Assembly (NCBI RefSeq): GCF_002029235.1
Contig: NZ_MZGV01000013.1
Span: 1 to 64,000, forward strand
Length of the DNA stretch: 64,000 nt
Direction of reading: 5' to 3'
Origin: Clostridium oryzae
GTDB lineage: Bacteria > Bacillota > Clostridia > Clostridiales > Clostridiaceae
Part shown: in pieces, positions 9,851-18,828 of the stretch
How positions within the stretch are numbered: position 1 is the first letter of the stretch
Layout of the letters: each line of letters starts with the position of its first letter
Translations under genes and position numbers: made by a program
Notes under the pieces: generated by a model
What the model was told of the DNA's origin: nothing
The model's database searches: none
Seen by the model: the letters and a program-made list of their open reading frames with translations, nothing else

Positions 9851-10519
9851 ATGGAGCCGGTCCGGGTCGACAGCAATTATATTTATTTTAAAAATGAGAC
9901 AGAATACAGGAAGGGAAGGGGGTATACAATTGTAAAGCTCATAATTGATACTATAGGTGCATTTTTCGGGTTAGTATGTTTAAGTCCTATATTGATTATC
10001 ACTGCGCTTGCTATAAAAATCGATTCAAAAGGTCCTGTTATTTTCTCGCAGCGGCGAGTTGGCAAAAATGGTAAGGAATTTAAAATGTATAAGTTCAGAT
10101 CTATGGTAGTAAATGCAGAGGAACTTTTAGGCGATTTGAAAGAAAGAAATGAGATGTCTGGACCAATGTTTAAAATGAAGGATGATCCTAGAATAACGAG
10201 GGTAGGAAGGTTCATTAGAAAAACTAGCATAGATGAATTACCACAATTATTCAATGTGTTAAAAGGGAATATGTCATTGGTTGGCCCAAGGCCTAATTTA
10301 CCCAGAGAAGTTGATCAGTTTTCGTCATATCAGAAATTAAAATTATTGGCCAAGCCGGGGCTTACATGTTATTGGCAGGTAATGGGGAGAAATGAGATTG
10401 ATTTTGATGAATGGATGGAGCTGGACATAAAATATTTGAAGGATAGAAATTTATGGGTAGACATAAAGCTTATTTTTAGAACGTTTTTTGTATTATTTGG
10501 AGATAAGAATGCCAGGTAG
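9851..10519 (+). CDS. Undecaprenyl-phosphate sugar-1-phosphate transferase (EPS initiation)
   Basis: Monotopic or single-helix phosphoglycosyl transferase that loads the first sugar onto undecaprenyl phosphate at the inner membrane. 222 residues: a hydrophobic segment near 33-55 (IDTIGAFFGLVCLSPILIITALAI), then the bacterial sugar transferase domain with KFRSM, the catalytic-type acidic DELPQL and PGLTCYWQV. It has the short form without the N-terminal multi-helix domain of WcaJ. ATG 9851 is used because AGGGGGTG ends about 9 bases upstream; a GTG at 9839 lies inside that SD. It heads the EPS biosynthetic run. Confidence 0.92.
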   Translation: MEPVRVDSNYIYFKNETEYRKGRGYTIVKLIIDTIGAFFGLVCLSPILIITALAIKIDSKGPVIFSQRRVGKNGKEFKMYKFRSMVVNAEELLGDLKERNEMSGPMFKMKDDPRITRVGRFIRKTSIDELPQLFNVLKGNMSLVGPRPNLPREVDQFSSYQKLKLLAKPGLTCYWQVMGRNEIDFDEWMELDIKYLKDRNLWVDIKLIFRTFFVLFGDKNAR

Positions 10520-10533
10520 GGAGGGGAATAACA

Positions 10534-11580
10534 ATGCTTTGTGCACTTATTATGGCTGGAGGTAAGGGAACTAGGTTTTGGCCGTTATCAACTGAAGAAA
10601 AGCCCAAACAATTTTTAAATTTGTTTGGAAATAACACAATGATACAGATGACCGTGAATAGGATAGCTAAAATTGTACCTAAAGAGAGAATATTTATAGT
10701 AACAGCTAAACAATATGTGGATTTAGTGAGAGTGCAGCTGCCTAAGATAGATGAAAGAAATATTATCGTGGAACCTGTAGGCAAGAATACAGCACCGTGT
10801 ATTGCACTCTCAGCTTTCATTATAAAAAAATATTACAGGAATGCCACAATTGCTGTTTTGCCATCAGATCATCTAATTAGAAATGAAGATAAATTTATAA
10901 ATACATTGAATGCTGCAGAGAAGTTTATTGAACACCATAAAAGTGCTATCGTCACACTTGGAATGAAACCGGATAGGCCTGAAACAGGATACGGATATAT
11001 AAAGTGTTCAGAGGTTAAAAGTTCAATTAATAATGTTGATATTTTGAAAGTAGCAAGTTTTGTTGAGAAGCCGGATTTGATAAAAGCAGAAAAATACATA
11101 GATAGTAATAACTATCTATGGAATGGCGGGATCTTTATATGGAAAGCAGAAAATATTCTTAAACTTACTAAGAAGTATATACGGCATACGTATGATGTAT
11201 TAAATCAGATATCATCTGCTAGAAAGGGAGAATTCTTAAATGCATTAAGCAGCAGATACAATGAAGTTGAAAGTGTATCAGTGGACTATGCAATAATGGA
11301 GAATGCAGATAGCGTGTATGTAATTCCAAGTGATATTGGGTGGGACGATATTGGTAATTGGAGCAGTATTGAAAGGTATAATCCCAAAGATGAAGAGGGA
11401 AATGTTAGAGATAATAACATTAAAGTGTATAAGTCCAAAAGTAATATAGTCATGACTAAAAAGAAGACTCTGCTTAATAATGTTAAGAATCTTATAGTAG
11501 TAGAAACCGATGAGTATATACTGATATCTTCCAAGGACAGTGAGCAGGAAATAAAATTAGCAAAGGAATTAATCTCTTAG
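10534..11580 (+). CDS. manC: Mannose-1-phosphate guanylyltransferase
   Basis: Makes GDP-mannose from mannose-1-phosphate and GTP. 348 residues with the N-terminal pyrophosphorylase signature GGKGTRFWPLSTEEKPKQF, VLPSDHLI, FVEKPD, WNGGIF and the C-terminal beta-helix region. It lacks the isomerase domain of the bifunctional form, so mannose-6-phosphate isomerase and phosphomannomutase must be encoded elsewhere. With Gmd and Fcl in this cluster it supplies GDP-L-fucose. It starts 14 bases after the sugar transferase. Confidence 0.93.
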   Translation: MLCALIMAGGKGTRFWPLSTEEKPKQFLNLFGNNTMIQMTVNRIAKIVPKERIFIVTAKQYVDLVRVQLPKIDERNIIVEPVGKNTAPCIALSAFIIKKYYRNATIAVLPSDHLIRNEDKFINTLNAAEKFIEHHKSAIVTLGMKPDRPETGYGYIKCSEVKSSINNVDILKVASFVEKPDLIKAEKYIDSNNYLWNGGIFIWKAENILKLTKKYIRHTYDVLNQISSARKGEFLNALSSRYNEVESVSVDYAIMENADSVYVIPSDIGWDDIGNWSSIERYNPKDEEGNVRDNNIKVYKSKSNIVMTKKKTLLNNVKNLIVVETDEYILISSKDSEQEIKLAKELIS

Positions 11581-11924
11581 TTTATTGGCATAGTATATAA
11601 AAATGTTTGCCCTGCATTTTTAAAATATTTTAATAGGCTGTGAAAGTAATAAAAAAATTTTTATTAGATTTACAGTTTTTTTTAAATTAAATTAGGTCCT
11701 ATAGAGAGTATTTAGATACTACTGCTGCCAAACTGATATTAGTTAATATACCACTAAAGTGGAAAGAATGTGTTATACGGTAGTATGAATAGAACACAAA
11801 AAAATCAAACTAAAGTGGGATGAAAAGTAATGGATGTAGTGGTAGCATTATTACTGTAAAATATTTACATTAGCATCACTAAAATGCAGGCTATGAACTT
11901 CAATGAAAGAGGAACAGATATATT
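11581..11924 (+). other. Intergenic region before EPS regulator 2
   Basis: After the terminator (11638-11683) the sequence carries repeated CTAAAGTGG-like boxes: CCACTAAAGTGG (about 11751), ACTAAAGTGG (about 11810) and a weaker CACTAAAATG (about 11877). They could be operator sites for one of the two NarL-type regulators. No ORF was accepted. Confidence 0.45.
11638..11683 (+). terminator. Terminator after manC
   Basis: Outer stem CTGT..ACAG and inner stem TAATAAAAA / TTTTTATTA, followed by eight T residues. It makes the second regulator a separate transcription unit. Confidence 0.8.
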
Positions 11925-12548
11925 ATGAGAACAATAATTATATCGAACTGTGATGTTATAAGGGAAGGAATAATAGCTCTTATATCAAAGTATGAGTATA
12001 TTTTATCCATAGATTTTGTATGTCAAACAATAAGGGAGGCAATACCCTTTATTAAAGATGGTGATATACATATCGTGATTATGACTATTGATTCAACTGA
12101 GGAACTTGAATTAATAGAGGAGGCTAAAAAAGCAGCTGTGAATACAAAATTTATGGTATTGGATTTTGGAGGTGATAGTGAGTTATTTGTTAATTCATTA
12201 AAGTATGGAGTTCATGGGTATATTCTTGGAAAATCTAATGAAAGCGAGATAATGTATGGGATAAAACAGGTTGTAAAGGGTAAGAAGTACTATGATTCCT
12301 ATTTTGTAGATTATTTAATTGATAGTAAAAGAAATACACTTGATAAAATAGGACTTCTAACTGTTAGGGAAAAGGAAATATTGGTGGAAATAGCGAAGGG
12401 GCTAAATAACCATGAAATCTCAGAGAAATTTTGTATAACTGAGTACACAGTTAAAAAGCATATTAATCATATATATGAAAAGCTGAAAATTAATGACAGA
12501 ACAGAGGCAGCACTTTATGCAAATAAATATGGAATTATAAAAAAATAG
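11925..12548 (+). CDS. Atypical NarL-type response regulator 2 of the EPS cluster (pseudo-receiver)
   Basis: 207 residues, clearly a paralogue of regulator 1: both begin MRTIIISN and share GYILGKSxESEI and GKKYYD. The helix-turn-helix (LTVREKEILVEIAKGLNNHEISEKF..YTVKKHI) is intact. By alignment the phosphoacceptor Asp53 of regulator 1 is Thr54 here (IVIMTID), and the acidic pair is also absent, so the receiver cannot be phosphorylated in the usual way. It may work by another signal or as a dimer with regulator 1. It lies immediately upstream of the CpsC/CpsD pair. Confidence 0.87.
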   Translation: MRTIIISNCDVIREGIIALISKYEYILSIDFVCQTIREAIPFIKDGDIHIVIMTIDSTEELELIEEAKKAAVNTKFMVLDFGGDSELFVNSLKYGVHGYILGKSNESEIMYGIKQVVKGKKYYDSYFVDYLIDSKRNTLDKIGLLTVREKEILVEIAKGLNNHEISEKFCITEYTVKKHINHIYEKLKINDRTEAALYANKYGIIKK

Positions 12549-12561
12549 GAGGGTGAAAAAC

Positions 12562-13269
12562 TTGGATAATGTAGATAGCACAGAATATTTATCTATAGTT
12601 GATATAATGAAAATCTTAAGAAAAAAAATTGTCTTTATTATTTTGCTCACAGGAATATGTACGAGCATAATGATGATAAAGGTGGCGTTTCTCACTAAGC
12701 CTATATATATGGCTTCTACAACAGCTGTAATAGTTAAAGGTGATACGAGCGTTGTAAAGAGTAGTCATAAAGCCCAGTATTATACTGAAAATGATATTTC
12801 CCTATATCAAAAGATGGTGGATACCTATGTACAAATAGCTCAATCTAATCTAGTATTAAGCAAATCCGCTCAAGAATTAGGAACTTATCAAGCAGCAGAA
12901 CTATCAAAGATGATAACAGCTGCACCAATATCTACTTCGTCTGGAGAAACACAAATAATCAAGCTAACGGCAGTAAGCAGCAATAAAAATGATGTTGCTA
13001 ACATTGCAAACATATACTGCAAAAATTTTATTAATGAAAGCATGAATATATTGCCAGTAGGAGAAATTAAAGTATTAGATTCAGCAGAAACTCCTGATAG
13101 CCCGATTCCTCAAAATAAACTTATGAACATTGGAGTTGGGTTCCTATTTGGGCTCATATTATCTGTTGGAATAGTACTTTTTAAGAATTATATTTATAGT
13201 CTCAAGATATCTAATGAAAAACAAGTCAATGATTTATTAAACATACCAGTATTAGTAACAGTGGAATAG
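12562..13269 (+). CDS. Wzz/CpsC-type polysaccharide co-polymerase (membrane adaptor)
   Basis: Controls chain length and export of the polysaccharide. 235 residues with the two-helix topology of the family: helix 1 about 20-45 (FIILLTGICTSIMMI), a mostly extracytoplasmic loop, and helix 2 near the C terminus (NIGVGFLFGLILSVGIVLF), preceded by the Pro-rich motif (SAETPDSPIPQNK). TTG 12562 is chosen because the SD GGAGG (12548-12552) leaves a 9-base gap, while GTG 12553 touches it. It is the usual partner of the CpsD kinase that follows. Confidence 0.87.
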   Translation: MDNVDSTEYLSIVDIMKILRKKIVFIILLTGICTSIMMIKVAFLTKPIYMASTTAVIVKGDTSVVKSSHKAQYYTENDISLYQKMVDTYVQIAQSNLVLSKSAQELGTYQAAELSKMITAAPISTSSGETQIIKLTAVSSNKNDVANIANIYCKNFINESMNILPVGEIKVLDSAETPDSPIPQNKLMNIGVGFLFGLILSVGIVLFKNYIYSLKISNEKQVNDLLNIPVLVTVE

Positions 13270-13283
13270 AAGTAGGTGGAAAA

Positions 13284-14015
13284 ATGAAAAAGAGTAAAGA
13301 AAAAATTATAGAAAAGTATAGAATATTACTTAATTTGTTTGAGAACTATCGTGAAGAAAACATCAGATGCTTAGCTATTATTAGTAACAGTAACTTAGAA
13401 GGTAAAGAAGTTGTAGCAAAGAATATCGCAATGGTATTAGCTAAGAGCGGTAGGAAAACATTATTTATTGATTGCAGTTTATCCAAGAATTCAAGAACTA
13501 AATACAATAATTCTGATAATGCAAGGGGATTTGTTAGTGTAGTGGAAGCTATTAGTGGTTCACGCATAAATGGTTTAGAGATTAAAAATTGTATTGAAAA
13601 AACTGAGAGTGACTATTTGTCAGTCTTAGAATTAGGTACAAACAATTTGGAAAAGTATAGTCCAATATTGAAAAAGGAATATCTGAAAAGAACCATTGAT
13701 GTCCTTAAACAGGGCTTTGATTGCATAGTTGTCGATGCACCATCATTTGAAAATTTAAGTTTCACACAAATCATTACCAGTGCTGCAGACGGATGTATGT
13801 TTGTATTAAAAGATAAGGTTAATGAATTGAATGAAGCAAGAAATATCAAGGAGAAACTTAATACTATGGGATGTAAAGTTCTTGGCTGCATATTAGAAAA
13901 AGAGAAGAAACCGACAAAGTTATTTAAGGATAAATATAATGACTTTTTCAGAACAGATAATAAGACTAAAAAAATAGTAGAATCAGCTAATAGCAGTGTT
14001 AGTCCAAATATTTAG
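13284..14015 (+). CDS. CpsD/CapB-like ATPase with degenerate P-loop
   Basis: 243 residues in the position and size of a BY-type tyrosine kinase partner of CpsC. The fold is recognisable from TLFIDCSLSKN (the Walker A' position) and FDCIVVDAPSF (Walker B). The P-loop, normally PGEGKST, reads NLEGKEV (37-43), without the Ser/Thr that binds Mg-ATP. The C terminus (FRTDNKTKKIVESANSSVSPNI) lacks the usual cluster of Tyr. It may be an inactive regulator of CpsC rather than a kinase. It starts 14 bases after the CpsC gene. Confidence 0.75.
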   Translation: MKKSKEKIIEKYRILLNLFENYREENIRCLAIISNSNLEGKEVVAKNIAMVLAKSGRKTLFIDCSLSKNSRTKYNNSDNARGFVSVVEAISGSRINGLEIKNCIEKTESDYLSVLELGTNNLEKYSPILKKEYLKRTIDVLKQGFDCIVVDAPSFENLSFTQIITSAADGCMFVLKDKVNELNEARNIKEKLNTMGCKVLGCILEKEKKPTKLFKDKYNDFFRTDNKTKKIVESANSSVSPNI

Positions 14016-14042
14016 AAAGATATAAAGTGGGGGGTAAATAAC

Positions 14043-15446
14043 ATGGATATTGTCATAGCAGGGACTGGATATGTCGGACTTGTAACTGGAGCTTGTCTTG
14101 CACATTCTGGACATAATGTTACATGTGTAGATGTAAATAAAGAAAAAGTGGCATTAATGGAACAGGGAGTTTCGCCCATATATGAACCCGGTTTAGATGA
14201 AATCATGAGAGAAAGTATAAATTTAGGAAAATTACACTTTACTACGGAATATGAAAAAGCATACAGAAATGCAGAAGTTATATTTATAGGAGTTGGTACA
14301 CCTGAGAGAGCGGATGGATCTGCAAATCTTAAATATGTGTATAAAGTTGCAGATCAGATAGCATATTCCATAGAGAGAGATTGTCTTATAGTAATAAAAT
14401 CTACAGTGCCGATAGGTACGAACGAAAAGGTAGAAGTTTTTATAAGGGAAAGGTTGAGGAATAAAGTCAATGTAGAGGTTGCTTCCAATCCAGAGTTTTT
14501 ATCGCAAGGCACTGCAGTTAAAGATACTTTGAAAGCAAAAAGAATAATAATTGGAGTCGAGACAAAAAAGGCTGAGAAAACATTGAGAGGTATATATGAA
14601 AGATTTGGTATTCCAATTGTAGTAACTAATAGAAAATCAGCTGAAATGGTGAAGTATGCATCAAATGATTTTCTTGCACTGAAGATTTCTTTTATAAATG
14701 AAATTGCGAATCTTTGTGAGATTGTAGGAGCCGATGTGGGAGATGTGGCAAAAGGAATGAGTTATGACAGCAGAATAGGAGATAAGTTTTTAAAAGCGGG
14801 AATAGGCTATGGGGGATCATGTTTTCCTAAGGACACAAAAGCTTTGCACTGGTTAGCATCGGATAATGGTTATGAATTCAAAACAGTAAAAGCTGCCATT
14901 GAAATAAATGAAAATCAAAAATTTAGGCTTATTAGAAAGGCAAAAAAAGAGTTTAAGAGTTTTGAAGGACTTAAGATAGCAGTACTGGGTCTGACTTTTA
15001 AGCCGGGAACTGATGATTTAAGAGAAGCACCCTCAATACCTAATGTAAAGATGATGTTAGAAGAGGGTGCAAATGTGTACGCATATGATCCTATAGGAGT
15101 AAATAATTTCAGAAAGTTGTTCCCAACGGGAGTTGAATATGTGAAATGTCCAGAAATAGCATTAGAAAATGCCGATTTGGCATTCATATTTACAGAATGG
15201 AAGGAAATAACTTCAATTAAACTTGATCAATACAAAATGTTAATGAAAAATCCAGTAATTTTTGATGGACGTAATTGTTATAGTGTTGAGGAAGCGGAAC
15301 AAGCTAAGATTGATTATTATTCCATAGGAAGAAGGAATGTAAGTATAAACAGAAATCTAAATAAATCCGAATTAAGATTGAAAAGTATCAACGACCTAAT
15401 AAATGTTCCAGACGATGTTGCATGTACGGATAGTAGCAGGTTGTGA
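14043..15446 (+). CDS. UDP-glucose 6-dehydrogenase family protein
   Basis: Oxidises a nucleotide sugar to the uronic acid using two NAD; UDP-glucose to UDP-glucuronate is most likely. 467 residues: Rossmann motif GTGYVGLVTGACLAHSGHNV at 6-25, GVGTPE, STVPIG, the SNPEFLSQG box, and catalytic Cys260 in GYGGSCFPKDT, then the C-terminal domain with GLTFKPGTDDLREAPS. It is complete, with an extra tail of about 20 residues beyond the domain. Other substrates of the family (UDP-ManNAc, GDP-mannose) cannot be excluded. It supplies an acidic sugar for the EPS. Confidence 0.88.
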   Translation: MDIVIAGTGYVGLVTGACLAHSGHNVTCVDVNKEKVALMEQGVSPIYEPGLDEIMRESINLGKLHFTTEYEKAYRNAEVIFIGVGTPERADGSANLKYVYKVADQIAYSIERDCLIVIKSTVPIGTNEKVEVFIRERLRNKVNVEVASNPEFLSQGTAVKDTLKAKRIIIGVETKKAEKTLRGIYERFGIPIVVTNRKSAEMVKYASNDFLALKISFINEIANLCEIVGADVGDVAKGMSYDSRIGDKFLKAGIGYGGSCFPKDTKALHWLASDNGYEFKTVKAAIEINENQKFRLIRKAKKEFKSFEGLKIAVLGLTFKPGTDDLREAPSIPNVKMMLEEGANVYAYDPIGVNNFRKLFPTGVEYVKCPEIALENADLAFIFTEWKEITSIKLDQYKMLMKNPVIFDGRNCYSVEEAEQAKIDYYSIGRRNVSINRNLNKSELRLKSINDLINVPDDVACTDSSRL

Positions 15447-15508
15447 GCAAGGAAAGAGTATAAGAAAAGTTTCAAAAAATTAGGTAATAATAAGTTAGGA
15501 GAATTCGT

Positions 15509-16594
15509 ATGGGCAAGAAAATATTGATCACAGGCATAACTGGACAAGATGGATCTTATTTAGCAGAATTTTTATTAGAAAAAGGTTATGAAGTACATGG
15601 AATTATAAGAAGACATAGTACTATAAATACAAAAAGGATAGATCACTTATATGACAATCCGGGGATAGGGAATAAAAGGTTATTTCTGCATTATGGTGAT
15701 CTAAGTGACTCGAGTAATTTAAACAGGTTGATATATAAGATACAACCACAGGAAATCTATAATCTGGGAGCTCAAAGTCACGTTCAGGTGTCTTTTGAAG
15801 TCCCAGAATACACTGCTGAGGCAGATGCCATAGGAACACTGAGAATCCTTGACGCAATAAGAGAAACTGGAGTAAATTGTAGGTTTTATCAGGCATCTAC
15901 GTCAGAGTTATTTGGAGGTATTCCTAATACTGCACCTCAGAGTGAAAAAACACCTTTTTATCCTAAGAGTCCGTATGGAGCGGCAAAACTTTATGCATAT
16001 TGGATTACGGTAAATTATAGAGAATCCTACGGATTGTATGCTTGTAACGGAATATTATTCAATCATGAATCACCAAGGAGAGGTGAAACATTTGTTACAA
16101 GGAAGATAACAAGAGCTATAGCAAGTATAGTAATAGGAAAACAGGAAAAGTTGTCTCTTGGTAATTTGGAGGCAAAACGTGACTGGGGCTTTGCTGGCGA
16201 CTATATTCAGGCTATGTGGCTGATGCTTCAACAGAAAAAGCCAAAAGATTATGTTATTGCATCGAATGAAACACACACTGTAAGAGAATTTACAGAACTT
16301 GCGTTTAAACAAGTTGGAATAGATATAGAGTGGGTTGGATCTGGAGTTGATGAGAAAGGAATTGATAAGGCTACTGGTAAAGTACTTGTAGACATTAACC
16401 CTAGATATTTCAGGCCTGCAGAAGTTGAATTACTTTGGGGAGATTGTTCAAGGGCTGAAAAAGAGCTTGGCTGGAGAAGAAAAACAAGTTTTAAAGAGTT
16501 AGTGAAGATGATGGTGGAATCGGATATGAAGGAAATTGCTGGAATGAATATAGATGAATATTTATCAAAACTTGAAGTAGCGACTACAGATTAG
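15509..16594 (+). CDS. gmd: GDP-mannose 4,6-dehydratase
   Basis: Converts GDP-mannose to GDP-4-keto-6-deoxymannose. 361 residues, a short-chain dehydrogenase fold: [19 protein letters not shown] (7-25), [10 protein letters not shown], the Ser-Glu of STSELFG, and YxxxK in [12 protein letters not shown], followed by [20 protein letters not shown]. These segments are diagnostic of Gmd. The SD AGGAG lies 8 bases upstream. It is followed by Fcl, so the product is GDP-L-fucose. Confidence 0.96.
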   Translation: MGKKILITGITGQDGSYLAEFLLEKGYEVHGIIRRHSTINTKRIDHLYDNPGIGNKRLFLHYGDLSDSSNLNRLIYKIQPQEIYNLGAQSHVQVSFEVPEYTAEADAIGTLRILDAIRETGVNCRFYQASTSELFGGIPNTAPQSEKTPFYPKSPYGAAKLYAYWITVNYRESYGLYACNGILFNHESPRRGETFVTRKITRAIASIVIGKQEKLSLGNLEAKRDWGFAGDYIQAMWLMLQQKKPKDYVIASNETHTVREFTELAFKQVGIDIEWVGSGVDEKGIDKATGKVLVDINPRYFRPAEVELLWGDCSRAEKELGWRRKTSFKELVKMMVESDMKEIAGMNIDEYLSKLEVATTD

Positions 16595-16625
16595 TGAGGT
16601 TTAATTTGATATTGGGGGGATTCAT

Positions 16626-17561
16626 GTGGAAAAAAACTCAAGAATATATGTAGCAGGACATAGGGGATTAGTAGGATCGGCAATAGTCAGAAACCTTAAG
16701 CAAAAAGGCTATACAAACTTGATATATAAAACTCACAGTGAACTTGATTTAACTAATCAGGCTGCTGTAAGGAAATTTTTTAAGCAAGAAAAACCAGAAT
16801 ATGTTTTTCTTGCTGCTGCGAAGGTTGGAGGTATAAATGCCAATAATAAATACCCAGCAGACTTTATATTTCAGAACTTAGAAATACAGAATAATGTGAT
16901 AGGAGCTTCCTTTGATTTTAACGTAAAAAAACTATTATTTTTAGGAAGTTCATGTATTTACCCTAAAATGTGTCCTCAACCGATAAACGAGGAATATCTT
17001 CTTTCAGGTTATCTTGAATCAACTAATGAGGCGTATGCTTTAGCTAAAATATCTGGCCTTAAAATGTGCCAATTCTTTAAGAGACAATATGGAGCTAATT
17101 TTATAAGCTGTATGCCTACTAATCTATATGGACCTAATGATAATTTTGACTTAAATAGTTCCCATGTTATGCCTGCATTGATTAGAAAATTTTATGAAGC
17201 AAAGGTTAATGATCAATCTTATGTGGAAGTTTGGGGAAGTGGTAAGCCTCTAAGAGAATTTTTACATGTTGATGATATGGCAGATGGATGTGTATTTTTG
17301 ATGGAAAATTATGATGGAGAACAACATATGAACATAGGTACTGGAAAGGAAGTTACAATAGCTGAATTGGCAGAGACTATTAAAGATATTGTTGGATTTG
17401 AAGGTGAAATAAAGTTTAACACTGATAAACTAGATGGTACCCCAAGGAAACTCTTGGATATAAGCAAGCTGGAGAGTCTAGGATGGAAATATAAAATTGA
17501 GCTAAGGGAAGGAATTAAGGCAACTTATAAATGGTTTAAAGAAAATTATATGTTTTCTTAA
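16626..17561 (+). CDS. fcl: GDP-L-fucose synthase
   Basis: Epimerises and reduces GDP-4-keto-6-deoxymannose to GDP-L-fucose with NADPH. 311 residues, with [56 protein letters not shown] (Tyr/Lys pair) and [12 protein letters not shown]. The start is GTG 16626 after a GGGGGGA SD. With ManC and Gmd it completes the fucose-nucleotide branch, so the EPS very likely contains L-fucose. Confidence 0.95.
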   Translation: MEKNSRIYVAGHRGLVGSAIVRNLKQKGYTNLIYKTHSELDLTNQAAVRKFFKQEKPEYVFLAAAKVGGINANNKYPADFIFQNLEIQNNVIGASFDFNVKKLLFLGSSCIYPKMCPQPINEEYLLSGYLESTNEAYALAKISGLKMCQFFKRQYGANFISCMPTNLYGPNDNFDLNSSHVMPALIRKFYEAKVNDQSYVEVWGSGKPLREFLHVDDMADGCVFLMENYDGEQHMNIGTGKEVTIAELAETIKDIVGFEGEIKFNTDKLDGTPRKLLDISKLESLGWKYKIELREGIKATYKWFKENYMFS

Positions 17562-17594
17562 AAATATTTTACTGAAGCTATGTGAGGAATGATT

Positions 17595-18773
17595 ATGAAT
17601 AAAAAGATAATTAAGGACAAAGTAACTTTAGATAACAATGCTAAGCGGTTAAGTATTGCAATGATTGGACATAAGCGTGTACCTTCTCGAGAAGGCGGAG
17701 TAGAAATTGTAGTTGAACAACTATCTATCCGTATGGCAGCATTAGGTCACAAAGTAACAGTATATAACCGAAAAGGACATCATGTAGGAGGAAAAGAATA
17801 TGATACTCCAAGTAATTCGGAAACGATGAAGAGATATAAAGAATTGACGGTTGTGTCGGTACCGACAATTGAAGGAAGAGGACTTGCGGCATTGACTTCG
17901 TCCTTCTTTGGCACAGTGATGGCATTGTTTAAGCATTATGATTGCATTCATTATCATGCCGAAGGACCTGCAGCAATGGTTATTATACCTCATATTTTTG
18001 GCATCAGGACGGTGGTAACAATTCATGGCCTTGATTGGAAGAGAGCCAAATGGGGCGGGTTTGCTACAAAGTATCTTAAATTTGGTGAAAAAATAGCAGT
18101 TAAATATGCTAGTCAAATAATAGTGCTTAGTAGGAATGTAGAACGATATTTTAGAGAACAATACCATCGAGAAACTGTTTTTATTCCGAATGGAATAGAA
18201 CGTCCACAGATAAAGCAAGTACAATTGATTAAAGAAAAATGGAATCTGGATAAAGATAGTTATATTCTTTTTTTAGGACGTATAGTTCCAGAAAAAGGAA
18301 TATTGTATTTGATAGATGCATACAAACAATTAAATACAGCTAAGAAACTTGTGATTGCTGGCGGGTCATCTGATACTAACCAGTTTATGAGTGAAGTTAC
18401 TCGAGCTGTAGAAAATGATAGACAAGTTATATTAACTGGATTTGTACAGGGGCAAGAGCTTGAGGAATTATTTAGTAATGCGTACATTTATGTTCTTCCT
18501 TCGGATCTTGAAGGAATGCCTATAAGTTTACTGGAAGCTATGAGTTATGGAAATTGCTGTGTTGTAAGTGATATTCCTGAATGTACAGAAGTGGTGGAAG
18601 ATAAAGCAGTTGTATTTAAAAAATCTGATGCTCAGGATTTGAAAAATAAGCTGGAGAATCTTATTAATGAACCAGCTATAGTTGAAAAATATAGAGTTAA
18701 AGCATCAGAGTTTATTTGTAACAAGTATAACTGGAGTAATGTGGTGGCTAGGACATTAGCGCTATACAGTTAA
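17595..18773 (+). CDS. GT4-type glycosyltransferase
   Basis: 392 residues, GT-B fold. The N-terminal domain carries GHKRVPSREGGVEIVVEQLS, the C-terminal domain FLGRIVPEKGILYLIDAY and the nucleotide-binding EGMPISLLEAMSYGNC. Sugar and linkage cannot be told. ATG 17595 is chosen because GAGG sits 7 bases upstream, while ATG 17589 is too close. The gene uses CGT/CGA for several Arg residues, unlike its AGA-rich neighbours, so it may have a separate origin. It builds the repeat unit at the cytoplasmic side. Confidence 0.9.
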   Translation: MNKKIIKDKVTLDNNAKRLSIAMIGHKRVPSREGGVEIVVEQLSIRMAALGHKVTVYNRKGHHVGGKEYDTPSNSETMKRYKELTVVSVPTIEGRGLAALTSSFFGTVMALFKHYDCIHYHAEGPAAMVIIPHIFGIRTVVTIHGLDWKRAKWGGFATKYLKFGEKIAVKYASQIIVLSRNVERYFREQYHRETVFIPNGIERPQIKQVQLIKEKWNLDKDSYILFLGRIVPEKGILYLIDAYKQLNTAKKLVIAGGSSDTNQFMSEVTRAVENDRQVILTGFVQGQELEELFSNAYIYVLPSDLEGMPISLLEAMSYGNCCVVSDIPECTEVVEDKAVVFKKSDAQDLKNKLENLINEPAIVEKYRVKASEFICNKYNWSNVVARTLALYS

Positions 18774-18828
18774 GTGGGATAAGGACAGGCTTTACTATTT
18801 ACAAAATGGTGAGAGAGGAATGATTTTT

